A stretch of DNA of 64,000 nucleotides, from the NCBI RefSeq assembly GCF_029227915.1, contig NC_079880.1, forward strand, positions 12,241,501 through 12,305,500. Reading direction: 5' to 3'. Both the position numbers and the translations under genes were made by a program. This document shows positions 1-13,400 of the stretch, one piece after another (the stretch's first letter is position 1; every line of letters starts with the position of its first letter). This DNA is from Hydractinia symbiolongicarpus. Its lineage: Eukaryota; Cnidaria; Hydrozoa; Anthoathecata; Hydractiniidae. The notes under the pieces were generated by a model, which saw nothing but the letters and a program-made list of their open reading frames with translations, searched no databases and was not told where the DNA came from.

Positions 1-274
1 GATCTGTGGTTTAAACAGGTTTTATGGTGAAAATTTTAAAACACGAACACGTTCACATTATGGTTTAACTTTAAAATCTTATTTAAAACATACTTAAAAC
101 ACACTTAAACCACAGTGGGGACCGAGCTTAAAAAGTTTTTTAAAACCCCAAAATCATGAAATGAAAGTCTCTACCTTTAGAGTATATATATAATTCTAAT
201 TAATGCATTTTTGCAAGGCATGGGTGAAATACGGACAGTAAAAAAGTTACAGACTAAACAAGGAATTGTTCTTC

Positions 275-781
275 CCAGATTGTGAAAACAGCCTGTTTAT
301 AAACAGGATGGCCAGATTATGTACGCATGCCCTGATTTTTTGTGGTGTTTTTTATGTCTTGATTAAGTTGTGGTGGTGACCAGATTATGAACGCTAATAT
401 AATGGCTGGCCAGGCAGGATTTGAGTGTCATTTTCTTCAAACTTTTGTGAATAAAACATTGATAAATTATTGTCACAAAATAATGAATTTCTCTGCTAGA
501 TAAAATACCGTTGAAAACTAGGCATACCGAAAAAAGTCTCTTGTCACGGATGATATGGAAGCCTGTAAGCCCTAATTATGTTCGCTCTATAAGTCAGGAA
601 TAACGTACAAATGTCGCACATAAGTCGTCCTGCCCTGATTATGTTCGTTTTATAAGCAAGAAATAATATTTTTAACTGTCGTACATAAGTAAATAAGCCT
701 GCCCCGATTATGAATTTTCTGACCTGTTTATAAACAGGGCAAGCTGCCACACATATTTTGGGCAGTTTTCATAATCCGGGA
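275..781. mobile_element. MITE with imperfect terminal inverted repeats and nested palindromes
   Basis: The left end (CCCAGATTGTGAAAACAGCC) is mirrored at the right end by GGCAGTTTTCATAATCCGGG, giving imperfect terminal inverted repeats of about 20 bp. Immediately inside both ends lies the palindrome CCTGTTTATAAACAGG (near 293 and 720). Between them a GATTATG(N)NCG-like motif recurs at least four times (around 315, 370, 577, 638). No coding capacity is visible. The transposon family is not identifiable from the ends alone, and no clear target-site duplication is seen. Confidence 0.6.
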
Positions 782-943
782 CAGAATCACTTAATAGTAA
801 TATACCAATATAATAGATAGATAGATCAGATATATGTGCATACTTTAGGGAGGGCTAGCCTCACAAATAAATATCAAGGGATCTAGCTATATATATTTCA
901 AGGAGGGGCCATGGTTTAGATAGGGAGGCCTAGAGTATTTAAT

Positions 944-1030
944 GATCATTTTGAGCTAAGCAGACCCAATAACAGGCTTCGTGCTCTGCAATATAACATC
1001 CAACACCCCACACAGTGTGCCATCTGCCCC
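944..1030. repeat. SINE-like dispersed repeat fragment
   Basis: This stretch resembles 19549-19640. Both contain a TTGAGCTA-CGCAGA/AGCAGA start, a TCTG-rich middle, and CCCACACAGTGTRCCAT followed by CCCCCAATT. The other copy continues into a RNA polymerase III B-box-like sequence, so this is probably a truncated copy of the same short element. The rest of 1031-2079 shows only a short pyrimidine-rich patch (about 1500-1550) and no gene I can support. Confidence 0.45.
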
Positions 1031-2079
1031 CAATTCGTATTTAAATTATTCGTATATATTTAAAATGTGTTAGTCACATTTTCTAACATGTTAGAAACAT
1101 TTAAAATTTTTAACATGTTAGCTGTACTAAATAATCCATGACTGTGCCCACAAAAACACAAGTCGAGAGTTGAAATTTTAATCAAATCAAATAACAAGGT
1201 ACTTGTGCATTTGTGACGTCTGTCTAGTTGACCTTTCAACTACCCATCCCATCATTCAGACTTCCTACAAATATATTATAACGAGTGGAAACAAAGATAA
1301 GCCACATTGTTTTGTCCTTAGCAAGAAAGGGAAAGATGAGGAGGTCAGTTTGTTGTTTGTCATCGTCCTGCAACGAATTTTTTCCATAAAATTTCTTACC
1401 GTAAAACAATGTTTACATTTGCAGGTTAAGCCAATATTTTTTAAAGACCTATGCTCCCCTACCACAGACTTCCAAGCCCGGAAAAAGTTTTTACAGCTTT
1501 CTCTCCCCCTACCTCCCCCTCTCCCCCCTCCGCTCCTTTCAACTCCATCCTTTTAGATCGAAAATAGTGGGTTATTGGAAATTAAAAACTTTCTATATCA
1601 ATCAAAGATCTGGGTAGTTGATAGAATATGTAAAGGAAAGGTAAAGTCAACATAGGTCGTCGATTTCATTATGGAGCAATAAATTGTATCACCACAAGAG
1701 TAGCATAAAGCGGCAAAGGAAACAAAGCCTGTGAGTCTGCCAAAGCCTTTTGTTTCTCTCGAGTCACATCTCTTTTAACGACGCAACACGCGTCTTTCTT
1801 TTTCTACATACGATGATGTTCTGGGTGTTAATAGAGCAGGTTGAACGTGATGTCAAAATCCGAAACTTAAGTTAAACTTTCGCAAGATCCGAAATTGAAA
1901 AGTTTTGGCGAGATAAACTTTCGCGATTCGTGATTATGAACTTATTTTTTATGTTCTTATAAAAAAGCTGGCCTATATTTTTTATAATAGAAAAAGCAAG
2001 AAGTGTTTCTAACGATGTAATTTTCTTGTTAATGGTATATGTAAAAACGTCTTTTTACAAACTGGGTTCATCGCCCAAA

Positions 2080-2385
2080 TCACAGATCAAACACATTTCT
2101 AGGATTGTCTTCCTCCGGCTCCCACGCATCGTCGTCATCGTCTTCTTTGCCAGAAACTCGGTTATAAGCATTCCGCTCCTCTTCATCAATTCTGCAAACT
2201 GTGTCCAGATTCAAAGCTAATAAGGTAGGGTCTTGATCGACCAAAGGATCAATATCATAGAAAGGATCTGTCGGTAGTGTACTTAATGCAAGTACAAAAG
2301 CGTCGTATATTCCGGCGGCTTTCCATCCATTAATGATGATATCTTTACCATCGGCTGATGTTATGTAGTTGTGAAAAACAACTAC
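2080..2385 (-). pseudogene. C-terminal fragment of a pogo/Tigger-type (CENP-B-like) transposase
   Basis: On the minus strand a frame stays open from about 2385 to a stop at 2080. It contains a block reading GKDIIINGWKAAGIYDAF followed by an acidic tail (YDIDPLVDQD, then KEDDDDAWEPEEDNPRN). A tryptophan-containing NGWKAAGI block followed by an Asp/Glu-rich tail fits the C-terminus of pogo-type DDE transposases; the family call is from memory of the pattern, not a search. No start methionine and no DDE core lie upstream, so it is a relic. TTTCGCGA-rich sequence lies on both sides (1870-1940 and 2500-2650) and may belong to the same element. Confidence 0.5.
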
Positions 2386-3479
2386 TCAACCAGCATGCAA
2401 AGGCTTCAACGTTGTCTCTTTTTTATATCAGGAGGGCGAGCCAAGTGAGGGACAGTCAAGAAATAACTTTTAAAAGCAGCAATTTTTTTAAAAATTTTAG
2501 TGGATAAACTTTTGCGAATCGACAATTTGAAATTTGTACTGAATTAACTTTCGCGAATGGCTATTTTTGAAAGTTTTGCGAGACAAAGCTTCGCGAAAAA
2601 GGCCAAAAACGCGAAATTTGCGAAAGTTTCTTTCGCGAAAGTGTCTCCGAATAGAGTATTTGATATGTCAGAAAATTAAAATTAATCTTTTTTAACATTT
2701 TTGTAATTCTTACCAATACTAAAGAATCGCATTATTTTTCTAACATTTTTGTTTTTCTGCTTGTTTTAATATAGAAAGTATTTCAATTCGAGTTGCCTTT
2801 TTGTTTAACTTCAAATCAGATATACCGCTTTAGCTGAGTTTTCGCTGCTAAATATTGTTAGATTATAATTGTAGTTAGTCTTTAGTATTTTAACAATTCT
2901 CCTTAGGAAAGAAAATTTGTATAAATTTAATATGGAAAGCTTGTGCCAACCTTGTTCCCAATGCGAAGGAGATTTCAATAAATTCAACAATTTTATTAAC
3001 GCTTTGGACAACTTTTCGATGTTAAACGAACCATTACTTCTGTAAAAGCAAAGGAAGGCGGAGGAGGTGGTTTACATTATTTACGCTAGTCGTACCTCCT
3101 GTGAACAAACATTGTATGTTTTTAAAGTTGTCTCAACTTTTTAACAGAGTTTCAGTCCAGGCTGACTTACCTCTCCGAAAGAAAGCACAACATATTGGAT
3201 GCATATTTTAACATTGACCATCATTGTAATAAAATTTCGACAGATCATCATCGCACACCATACTTTGCTGCAATTGGTCCGCTTGTTTCAGCAATAAATT
3301 ATCATATTAACCAGCTTAACAAATGGGTTTACCTCAATCTGAAAAACTTATAAATGATGCAGTCGGCGAGAGTTTTTATAAAGCATAAGTTTTTATGATA
3401 AAACGTTATGTAGGTGAAAAAGCACGGAAGTCTATTAGAGACAGTTATACTTTATATCTAGTTTCCACTACGACCTTAA

Positions 3480-3630
3480 TACAATTCTACGATCTTAAGA
3501 TGATTCTGTGATCAAGATAATTCTGCGAGATAATTGTTGATCTTAAGATAATATTTTCAACCCTAAGATAATTTTTTGATGTTAAAAAAATTCCACGATC
3601 TTAAGATAATTCTGTGTAATTTTTTGGGGA
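3480..3630. repeat. Short irregular tandem repeat (GATCTTAAGATAATTCTG-like)
   Basis: The motif GATCTTAAGATAATTCTG and shortened versions of it (CCTAAGATAATTTTT, CTTAAGATAATATTT) recur about five times. The spacing is irregular. No gene is visible between 2650 and 4440 apart from this array. Confidence 0.5.
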
Positions 3631-4445
3631 ATTCTACAAACTATGAACCTTGTCTATCAATGTATTTCCTATAGTTAGGATTAGGCTTCATTATAAATCT
3701 TGTTAAGCACGAAGGCAACATTGCCCAAGAAAACATTGGATGCAATTTCTCCATTTGCAATGCCTCATCGTTTGAAAGCTTCACCGATCCATATTGAATA
3801 ACTCATAGAGAGAGCTTTTATTCAAAACTCCAGAATTGTATACTCGACCATTTGATCTAACATCTGCATACAAGCACTGGTTTTCCACGTCGGCGAGTGC
3901 GCATGCCCCGAATTATAATCATTCAATCAGCACAAAATCGGCGTGGTCACATCTTATCCTCTTAAATAATTCAAAAATTAATTATATTTGTTCAGGTGAG
4001 TGATGTCATTCTCGCGCTTAAAACAAAGGATTTGCGATATTGACCACGTGAGTATTTTGCAGAAAAATCGTTCGAGACCCAGCGTAATTTTCCACCTAAT
4101 TATTCAGATTTCCAGGTGGTAAGAAAAATAATGGTTAGTCTCCTGGCTATGTTTTGCCAAGTGTTAGTTTGATGAAATGATTGTTAGTTTGCTCCGACTT
4201 ACGAAACCTGATTTTGCGCCATGTACTTTTTCCTCGGTCTTCTGAGAATCGAACAGGATTTTTTTATAAGGTTCCGCAAAATACCAAAAATATATTTAGC
4301 CTTGCTCCGTGTTGTTGCAACAAATCCAGACTAGCTTCTAAACACATGCTTCTGGAACATTCAGGATCGGAGGCAAGCTTTTGAGGGAGGCGGTGTTACA
4401 GTTGTTAAACTAGGATAGGACTGCAGTACAAGAAACATACAAAAG

Positions 4446-7400
4446 ATGGCGTCTTTAGTAGTTGGTGGTGAAAGGACATCAGGAAATGAAATACGAGAGC
4501 AGAATGGTAATTTGTATTTTTTTAAACTATGAGGACACGCTTTTCACAAAATCTTAAAAAATCAAATAAAAAGGTATAGCTAGCTAGCTAGCTACAATCC
4601 TGGCCAAAATTGGTTGAGAAAATGCCAAACACATGTGGATTTATTATCTTTATTATCATTATTTTTGTTTCTGTCGTCCCATGTGTAGAGATTCTCTGTT
4701 TTGTTGACATAAACTAGCCAGCAAAATTGTGGTATGTGTATACTAAAACAGTGCAGGTTTTCACTTATAGAATAGTAGCTAGTTTCCAGTCCCCCTCTCC
4801 CCCATTTCAATGTTGAAGTCATTGTCACAATTTAAAAATGCAGTTGGCCACTCAACCCACAGCCAGCCATTGGCTTCAACATCGAAATGGGTGGAGAGGG
4901 GGGCTTGCATCTTTGTTTATCTTATAAGCTTATGTTGCATTGGAAATTTTATCAACAATTTTGGCCAGGATTGTAGCTGACTACATGACAGCCAAATAAG
5001 TAGCTAGATGCATATTTTACATGTGGGATGGCTGGCCTTGCAATAAATATGGACCCAATGGATATACCCTGTCTATTATTTCCAGAAGGAGAAAATGCCT
5101 TAGATAGGTATTCCTGGCAGTACGGGATCATTCCCTGATCGGGTGACTGTCCCCCGATCGGGGTAAATCACCCGATCGAGTGAGTGCGCAACCACCCGAT
5201 TGGGGGAGACTTACCTGAATCGGGTGAGTATTTTTCCTGCTTAAAATTGCTTTTTAAAAGAGCAAGCCGCTGGCCAAATGTGCAATATAATTTTTGTTAA
5301 CATTAAGTCATAAGCTTATTTTGCGATGTTTCACCGATTACAAAAAATTTCACTATGCCGTTCCAATGCTATTGATGATTTCTTGAGTTGGATTGACTAC
5401 ACGGTGCATATTTTTAGTCTAGGTTGCACGTGTTGTGTCTCTGAAGCTCATTTTAGTTGTCTTATAGACATGTGCTTGGAATTAGTTAAGTAAAAAGCCA
5501 GTATAGCAAGCTATATAGAGAAAAATGTGCATATTTTTTATCATATCTGACACAAAGTATAGTAGAGAAATATTAATATCTTTAACATAGCTAGTTAGCT
5601 GTCTCTAGAGCTTAAGCTGACTAAGTGCTAGGCAATAACTAAGTCTCTCGGCCAACGGTAAACTGAGGTACGACTTCCTTTGGCCTAATGCTTATTCCAT
5701 GCAGACTTATTAAGGTCCGTGCTCTGTCTTCCCGGCAACTCCCTGTACCAGTTGGGGATAACCGCAAATATATACACGGATATCCAGTGTCAACTGCACA
5801 TGCTCAAGAAACACGGTAGGCGAACGTGGTAGGTGAAAATATGTAAAACACAGAAAAATTAATAAAAAGCACTTGCACTAACCAGATATTAGGGGAAATA
5901 AAGCTTTTTCCAAAACGCTTACTACCAAAGCCTGCATTATGATCATCTTTTTTCCGTAAGAATTAGCCACATTTGTTTAAACACTTCATCCTCAAATTAG
6001 CATTTACAGTGCCGAAGTGTCTTGAGCGTGCTGGGATCGAATACCCGGGTGATATAAAAATGGAGCAATTTAATGGCAGGTAAAATTATTTTTATAATAG
6101 GCACGTTACATTGCATTTACTTAATGGATATTCACTACTTGAACAACTTTTCACTGCACAACAACGTGATTGACTTCGTTTTTCGAGAGCAAGATATTTT
6201 CTTTCAGCCATTTTTCACCACAAAAAATCAACTGTTCTCATAGTTTACCTACCATTGATATTTCAGAGTCAAAACACGGGGTTTGGTGTATTAGCCTATT
6301 CTAGCGATTTATCTCTCCTAATTAGGCTATCAACATGGTTTTTACTGCCATCACTGTTACTTTGCATAGTTGCTTTACTCAGGCTTTTTCAGGAGAGGCG
6401 TGCGATCGCACACGCACACCTTGGCACACGCCTAAATCGTTTTAGGCGTGTGGTGTGATTAATCGCACACCTGAAAAATAAATATTGAGTTTTCAAAATC
6501 AAACCTAAAAATCCATTTTGTGCGATGGTACCCTTGAAGTAATTTTTGCTTCGTGTTAAAAACAAAAGCTTAGCAAGAAACATTGTTTATAAACAATACT
6601 CTGCGCGAGAAAAAATTAAACGCAAAGGCCATTGAATTTTTATTTTTTTTAACAACGAAACTAATTATAGTAATGCGATTTTAATCTCGATATATTTAAA
6701 AATCACAAGCTCTTTTTAAAAACAACAAATCCAATGATCTAAATAAAAAAAATAAGCAAGGAGGTTTAAAAGAGAAGGAGACACATCTGCGCAAAAACAT
6801 CTCTATCGCTGTTTTTAAACTTTTAAAAGTTGATCTAAAAAAACATTTCTATCGCCGTTTTTTGTTTTTAAACTTTTAAAATGCGATCTAAAAAAACATA
6901 TCGCCACTTTTTGTTTTTAAACTTTTAAAATGCGATCTAAAAGAAACATTTCTATCAAAATTAAAGTTTTAATCTTTGTTTAAACATAATAATTTTTATC
7001 ACTTAAAAGCTTTATTTAACCCGCGCAACCAACAATGCCTTCTCGCTAGTTTATTTAGTTTCCACACAAAACTTTTATTTTATAAAACTATCAAACAATG
7101 GCTTTTCGTGTCACATTGATAGAGTTGATAATATTTGCAATTATGCTATTGGGAATAGTTATGTTAACACTATTTAACAATAGTTACGCGCAGTTATAAT
7201 AAGCTATTTTTTCTTTAATAATCTTTTGTTTATTACGCGCAAGTAAATGACTTACAAGACTCACAAAATAATTAATAAGAACAAAAGACAAACAACTACC
7301 GCCTCCAAGAAAAAGGTGTGAAACTTGAGCGTACGCGTACGCTTACATCTGGACTGTACTGTAGATGCATTAAATTGTACTACTTTAATTTTAATTTTAA

Positions 7401-10400
7401 TTTACAAAATTGTATTTTTTCATCAGACCCATATCCAGAATTAAAAAAAGTTAATTTTTATATTTCTGTTTTTTTTTATAGTGATGGCAGCTTCATCCAT
7501 TGCTAACATAGTGAAAAGTTCTTTGGGACCTGTTGGATTAGATAAGATGCTTGTTGATGATATTGGTGTAAGTAGAATTTAAATATTCAATGTAAATTCC
7601 CCTTAATCAAAATGAGTGCCTTAGTGTTTTTAATAGGATTTCTGTTTTAGGATGTTACAATTACAAATGATGGCGCAACTATTTTAAAGCTGTTAGACGT
7701 GGAACATCCAGCTGCAAAGATTCTCTGTGAATTAGCTGATTTACAAGATCAAGAAGTCGGTGATGGGACCACATCTGTGGTACGTTTGTTATATTTCTCA
7801 TTGCTTGGCCTGCAATAGTTGCTTCCAAGGTTGTTTCGCATACAAATTTATTGCTCAATGGCATGCAAACAATATTTTTGTTGTTAATATGATGGTTTTG
7901 TTGATACACCAGTAATGAGAATTAAATTGAAAAGCATATAAAAGCAGTATGTTTCCTACATAACCGACAAGTGTAAAAAACCACTCAGATAAAGCCATCA
8001 TTTTAAATTGGCAAGACAAGTAAAGTATACTAAAATTAAGGATATGGTAGACCCAAGTTAAAAATTTTTGTGTTTTTTTTTTCACGGATGTAACTTCAAT
8101 GCTAATTTTCCAGTAAGTTTTTGAAAAAATATTTTATAAAAGTGTTGTTTTGGTGGGATAAAACAGGGAAAATGTATTTCTTTATAACATTATCTTTGAT
8201 CTTGCCCGAATATGAGTCACGAATTTAATTTTCTTTTAAACACCCACACTTTATTAAAATTAAAGACTTTAAAGTATTAGAAATATAATTTACCATGCAC
8301 CTATAAATTGTTTTGCACTTTTTTTAAATACTGTGAAGTTATACTGTTATAATTTTTCTTTTACCAACTGCTTTTTTAATATTTATTTTTCTATTATCAT
8401 TGTTTTTATTTGTACGTTTAGAAGCCATGTTTCACATTTATCAATACAAATTTTTAACTTACTTTAATTTTATACCGAAAATGTTTCGACTCATTAATTA
8501 ATAACAACGTTAAATTTCCAATGCTACACTAAACAATTTTTTTTGAAACAGTTACACCTCTGGCTACAAATTCGTGTTTTTGTATTTTGAAATTTGAATA
8601 ATTATCGAGTGTGTTTTTTGTTTGAAATTTTTTTTCTCCATTTCTGTTTTTTTTCACAAATTTATTTTCTTATATACTCATACGGAATTTATCAATGTTT
8701 TTAATATATAAAAATGTTTTTAAAAAAGGGACATGTTAAGGAGAATTTTTGAATACACTAAACATGTGTCAAAAGGGTCTACTGTATCCTTAAGGCCTTT
8801 GCAAATTGGCTTGTTACACTATTTATAAATTGTGTTGTCAAGTGTCTAGCAAGGCAAGAATAGATATACACTGTTGTGTTTAAAATACACTTGTGTTACA
8901 TAATGCAGAAAGTTATCATTTTAAATTTAAAATGTTTTGTCCTTTTTCTTCTTAACACAATTAAATAAACATTTTTGATTTAAAAGAAACTACTTTTAAG
9001 GCGAATTTCCACTAAGCGTTCCAGAATGTGCTGAGCGTAGCGGCTATTGTACTTTCAGTCCCAAACCCGCTAAAAGCGGTCCGCTCAGCGCGATTTCAAA
9101 AGTCGACTCTACTTCGACTTTTACGCGCGTTTTCGAAGCGCTATCCAATTAAAATGCTCCAAGGCCACATGATATAAACAACTTCTTGATTTGCAATTCA
9201 AGGTTGTAATTAAAGGAGCAACCCAAGATGAAAGAGTTTAAAGTTTAGTGACATACAAAAATACTTAAAAAAAAGTTGACTGTCTTGAATTCTCCTTTTA
9301 GTTTTCATTCTTGATACAGCCGTCTTATCTAAAACCTTTTTGCATACTTCTTTGTTTTGTTTTGTTTTTGTTTTTCTTCATTGAGAAACAGCAATAGTTT
9401 GAGAAGATTTATTTTCTTAAACAGCAATAATTTGCTACATCGAACGTTCATGTTTACATATTTTTGTTGTTTAAAAGTTTACACGCTCTTTTCGCTGCTT
9501 TTGACAAGTGGAAATAAAAAAATAACATTTGCCTACGCTCCGCGCGTTTTAGACCGCCTAGTGAAAAATCGCCTTAACAGTGTGGAGGTAATTATATATT
9601 ATATAATTATATTCCAGCCTTTTTAAAATTAAATAGACTTTCTATACAAGGCAACTAGACTCTGTTAGTAAACCAAGAAATATTTTTCTACTCAGGTTAT
9701 CATCGCTGCAGAACTGTTAAAAAATGCCAGTAATTTGCTTCGATATAAATTGCATCCTACGAGTATCATATCCGGATATAGATTGGCTTGTAGGTAAGTG
9801 TAAAACATTTAAAACTGTATGACCTTGATGAAAGAGATGAAATTCTGATTAAAAGAACATTGAAGTTTTGTAATATATGTGTTAGCTTAACAGTAGAAAA
9901 AGTATTATTAACATTGCTACCTGTATTAAAGCCCTGTGTAGATAATTTTTGTATTGTAATGAAAAAGTACACGCGAAGTGCCGTATCTGCTTTCAGATTT
10001 GCATGTCAAATTAAAACGTGTTCTTGTGTCACTGCATCATAATCACAAATTCTTTTCCTGAAATTGTTCCTGAATTCCCACTTTAATTTTTAATCATGAT
10101 TTTTCTTTCATGTAAAATAAATACACCATACGTATGTTTCAGGGAGGCGTGTAAATATATACAAGAAAATTTATCCATCAGTACTACAGAGCTTGATCAT
10201 GACATTGTCTTAAATTGTGCAAAAACATCCATGTCATCTAAACTTGTAGGTGTCGATTCTGATTTCTTTGCTAATTTACTTGTAAATGCTTCCATGTCCA
10301 TCAAACGTACTGGAAACAAAGGGGAAACAAAGGTACCCATAAAATCAATCAATATTTTAAAAGCACATGGTGGAAATATGAAGGAGAGTATATCAGTGCA

Positions 10401-13400
10401 GGGATATGCTTTGAATTGCACAGTAGCCTGTGAAGGTAAAGCTCTTTTTTGTGCTAAACTTTAGTTGTTGTACTTGTGATGTTCGATAGCATTTGGTAAA
10501 TCTCATTGTAAATTATGGGTTGATTATGACATGTTTTTCATAAATTTAAATAAGGTTTGCATTTTAAATTGTTAAAATTTCTTAAGGCCTGGTCCTCACT
10601 GTTGCAATATTCTTATAACAATAGTATTTTACTAGTCGATAAGGCCCGTGGAAAAATCCACTTAGGCAGAAGGACAATGGCAAAATAGGTTGTTTTAGAT
10701 TTTTTGCTGACGTCAGCAGTGCAAGTACAAATATTTTTGGCGAATTTTAGTTTATTCGTTGCCTGTACTGTGCAGAGGTTTAAACGCTGACCAAGAAAAT
10801 GTATGTCATGTCTTTTTGATAAGTGGTTCATGAGATATAAGGGTTTTAAAATTTTGCTAACGTCAGAAATGGCCAGTCAAACCCCCCAAAAAATTTTTTT
10901 TTAAATTTGTATACCTGCTGCCTTCATTGTATAGGTCTTGAAACACTGATCAAAAAAATGTATAGGATCGCGTATTTTTGACAAACGGTTGCAGAGATAT
11001 TAGGGTTTGAAGCTTTTCTGGTGACGTCATCAACCCGTCCATTCCAAAACAGATTCGGGGACCCAGGTTTGGGAAACGTACCAAAATTGGTCCCAGGTGG
11101 TCCTTAGTTACCTACGCAGGAGATGACGTCAGTTATTTCCACCCGTTTCCAAGTTATTTAGCCTTAAATTTAAGTGCAATGCAATGGCTTCACTAATCTT
11201 AATATACTTTCCTTTGACGTCAATATTGCTCTAACGTCAAAGTTTGCTAATTTACAGAACAAATTTATAGGCGATGTTTTATAGACTTTATCAAAGAAAT
11301 TTTATCCACTTTGCAAAAGTGACAGACAGACAGAACTGGCGTATTATTATATAGATTTGTCTGATTGATTAAAAGCACTGCTAACAATTTAAATTTCATT
11401 TAAAACTGATCAAATTCTTTATATATATTATTTTTGCTGTTTATTTATAAATGTTGAGTCGCTCTTGTATTCAACACATCTAATACAACCTTACTAATTC
11501 ACATCAGCACTCCGCAGTTGCTGAAAACTCATAACTCGTAACTAACTAACCAAATGGTCAATTGCAATGTCACAAATTTAAACTTCATACCTAAACTCTC
11601 TAAGTACTTAGAAGTCATCGGCCAAAATTGGTATTTGTTTTCGACAAAATTTGGCACAGTTAACAATAAAATTATGCTGAACATAATAGTGACATCATAA
11701 TTTTAATTTTTGTCACCTAAATATCATTTTAGGCCAAAATTGGTCCAAAAATTAAAATTACTTTATTTTCGGCAAAAATTGCCAAAGTTAACAAAAAAAG
11801 TATGCTGAACATGGTAGTGACATCAAAATGTTAACTTTCAACCATGAATGATTGGCTGTATTTTTTCTTTTTTCTATTTCCTTTTTCGGACAATTAAGAT
11901 CGTATATTATTTTTCTTTATTTTGCTTTTTCTCGAGGAATTTTCTATCAATATTATTGCCTATCCGAATAGCAAAAGATGTCGTGTCTAACTTCGTAACA
12001 GAAATCACAATTTCATAGACAGCTTTTTATAAACTTTGTTGACGAGCTAGTTTACGTATATTATACGTCTTGTTTTCTTTAGGTATGCCAAAGAAAATAC
12101 AAAACGCCAAAATTGCGTTTCTAGATTTTAGTTTACAAAAAGCTAAAATGCATCTAGGAGTACAGGTTTTAATAGAGGACCCTGAAAAGCTGGATGCAGT
12201 TCGACAAAGGTAAACATTTTTAGATTGTATTTATAATATTGTAATACATGCTGGAATTACAACAGAAGAGAGAGAGAGATAAAAATATTCAAGATATGAA
12301 TATCTGAGAGGTAAAAAATGCACAACAATGCATTTATAATTTAAAAAAGAAGAGATTGTTTCAAACAAATTGTGTTGTTTTTTTGGAGAGGGTAAGCAAA
12401 TTTTAATTATTATTTTCTTTCAGAGAAATGGATATAACGAAAGAACGCATTGAAAAAATACTTAGTAGTGGAGCCAATGTAATGTTGCTTTCTGGTGGAA
12501 TAGATGATCTTTGTATGAAATATTTCGTTGAGGCTGGTGCTATGGCTGTCCGACGAGTTAAGAAAATTGATCTTAAACGAATTGCACGAGCTACTGGTGG
12601 TAAGTTTGTCCACATCTGCTGGCAGTGTCATTTACTACGTGCTATTGATAATAGTGAAATTGGGTTGTGTTTTGTGAATGTGCTCTAAAGGAAAAATCTG
12701 AAAGGGTGTAAATCAAAGGACCCATTATATATTTTGTTATCTTCCAGTTGCTAAAGATTTATTGTAGCTTTTTGTCATCAAGATTCTCACTTTCGTCTTC
12801 AGTTTCAGAGAAACCAGTTTAGCTATATAAAATGATTTTTGATCTAAAAATTTGCATGTCATTTCGCAAATATTGCAAATTTAATTATACTTTCCAAAAT
12901 TGGTCTGTTCGAAAAAAGGTCAATTGGCAAAAATAAATATTTGGGAAATTACTACAAATTAATTATTCGCTAAGCTTAATCACACATTGACAAATTATTC
13001 GCAAAAACTTTTAAAAGCGTTGTCTTTGTTTTCGTTTTTTCTCATTGTGTTCTTCTTGGTTTTTTTTTAACATTTCGCAAATTTTGTTGCAGCTCATTGG
13101 CTTTTCTACTAATTGCTTTATTTTCCTGGCCTTTGCTTTGGATGAAGATCCGTGGCGATGTCTATATTCAGTTTTTTCCTAAGAAAAGTAACCATGATAC
13201 TCCCCCCCCCACCTTTGAGGCTGACAGTACAGTTCTTTAACCATCTTGTTGTAGAGTCAAAAAATGGTGCATTTGCAAAAAAAAAAGAAAAACTATAAAA
13301 ACTATATATATATATATATCTAAAAAATCGACTGACTCGTGAAAATGAATCTGAGCAAATGCATTTTTGTGACCCCACGAAAATAAGTGTTGCGATTGCA

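Noticed and set aside
1-115. CTGTGGTTTAAAC and CTTAAACCACAG inverted over about 110 bp as a MITE
   Set aside because: The element may begin before the window; with one end at the border it cannot be distinguished from chance AT-rich pairing.
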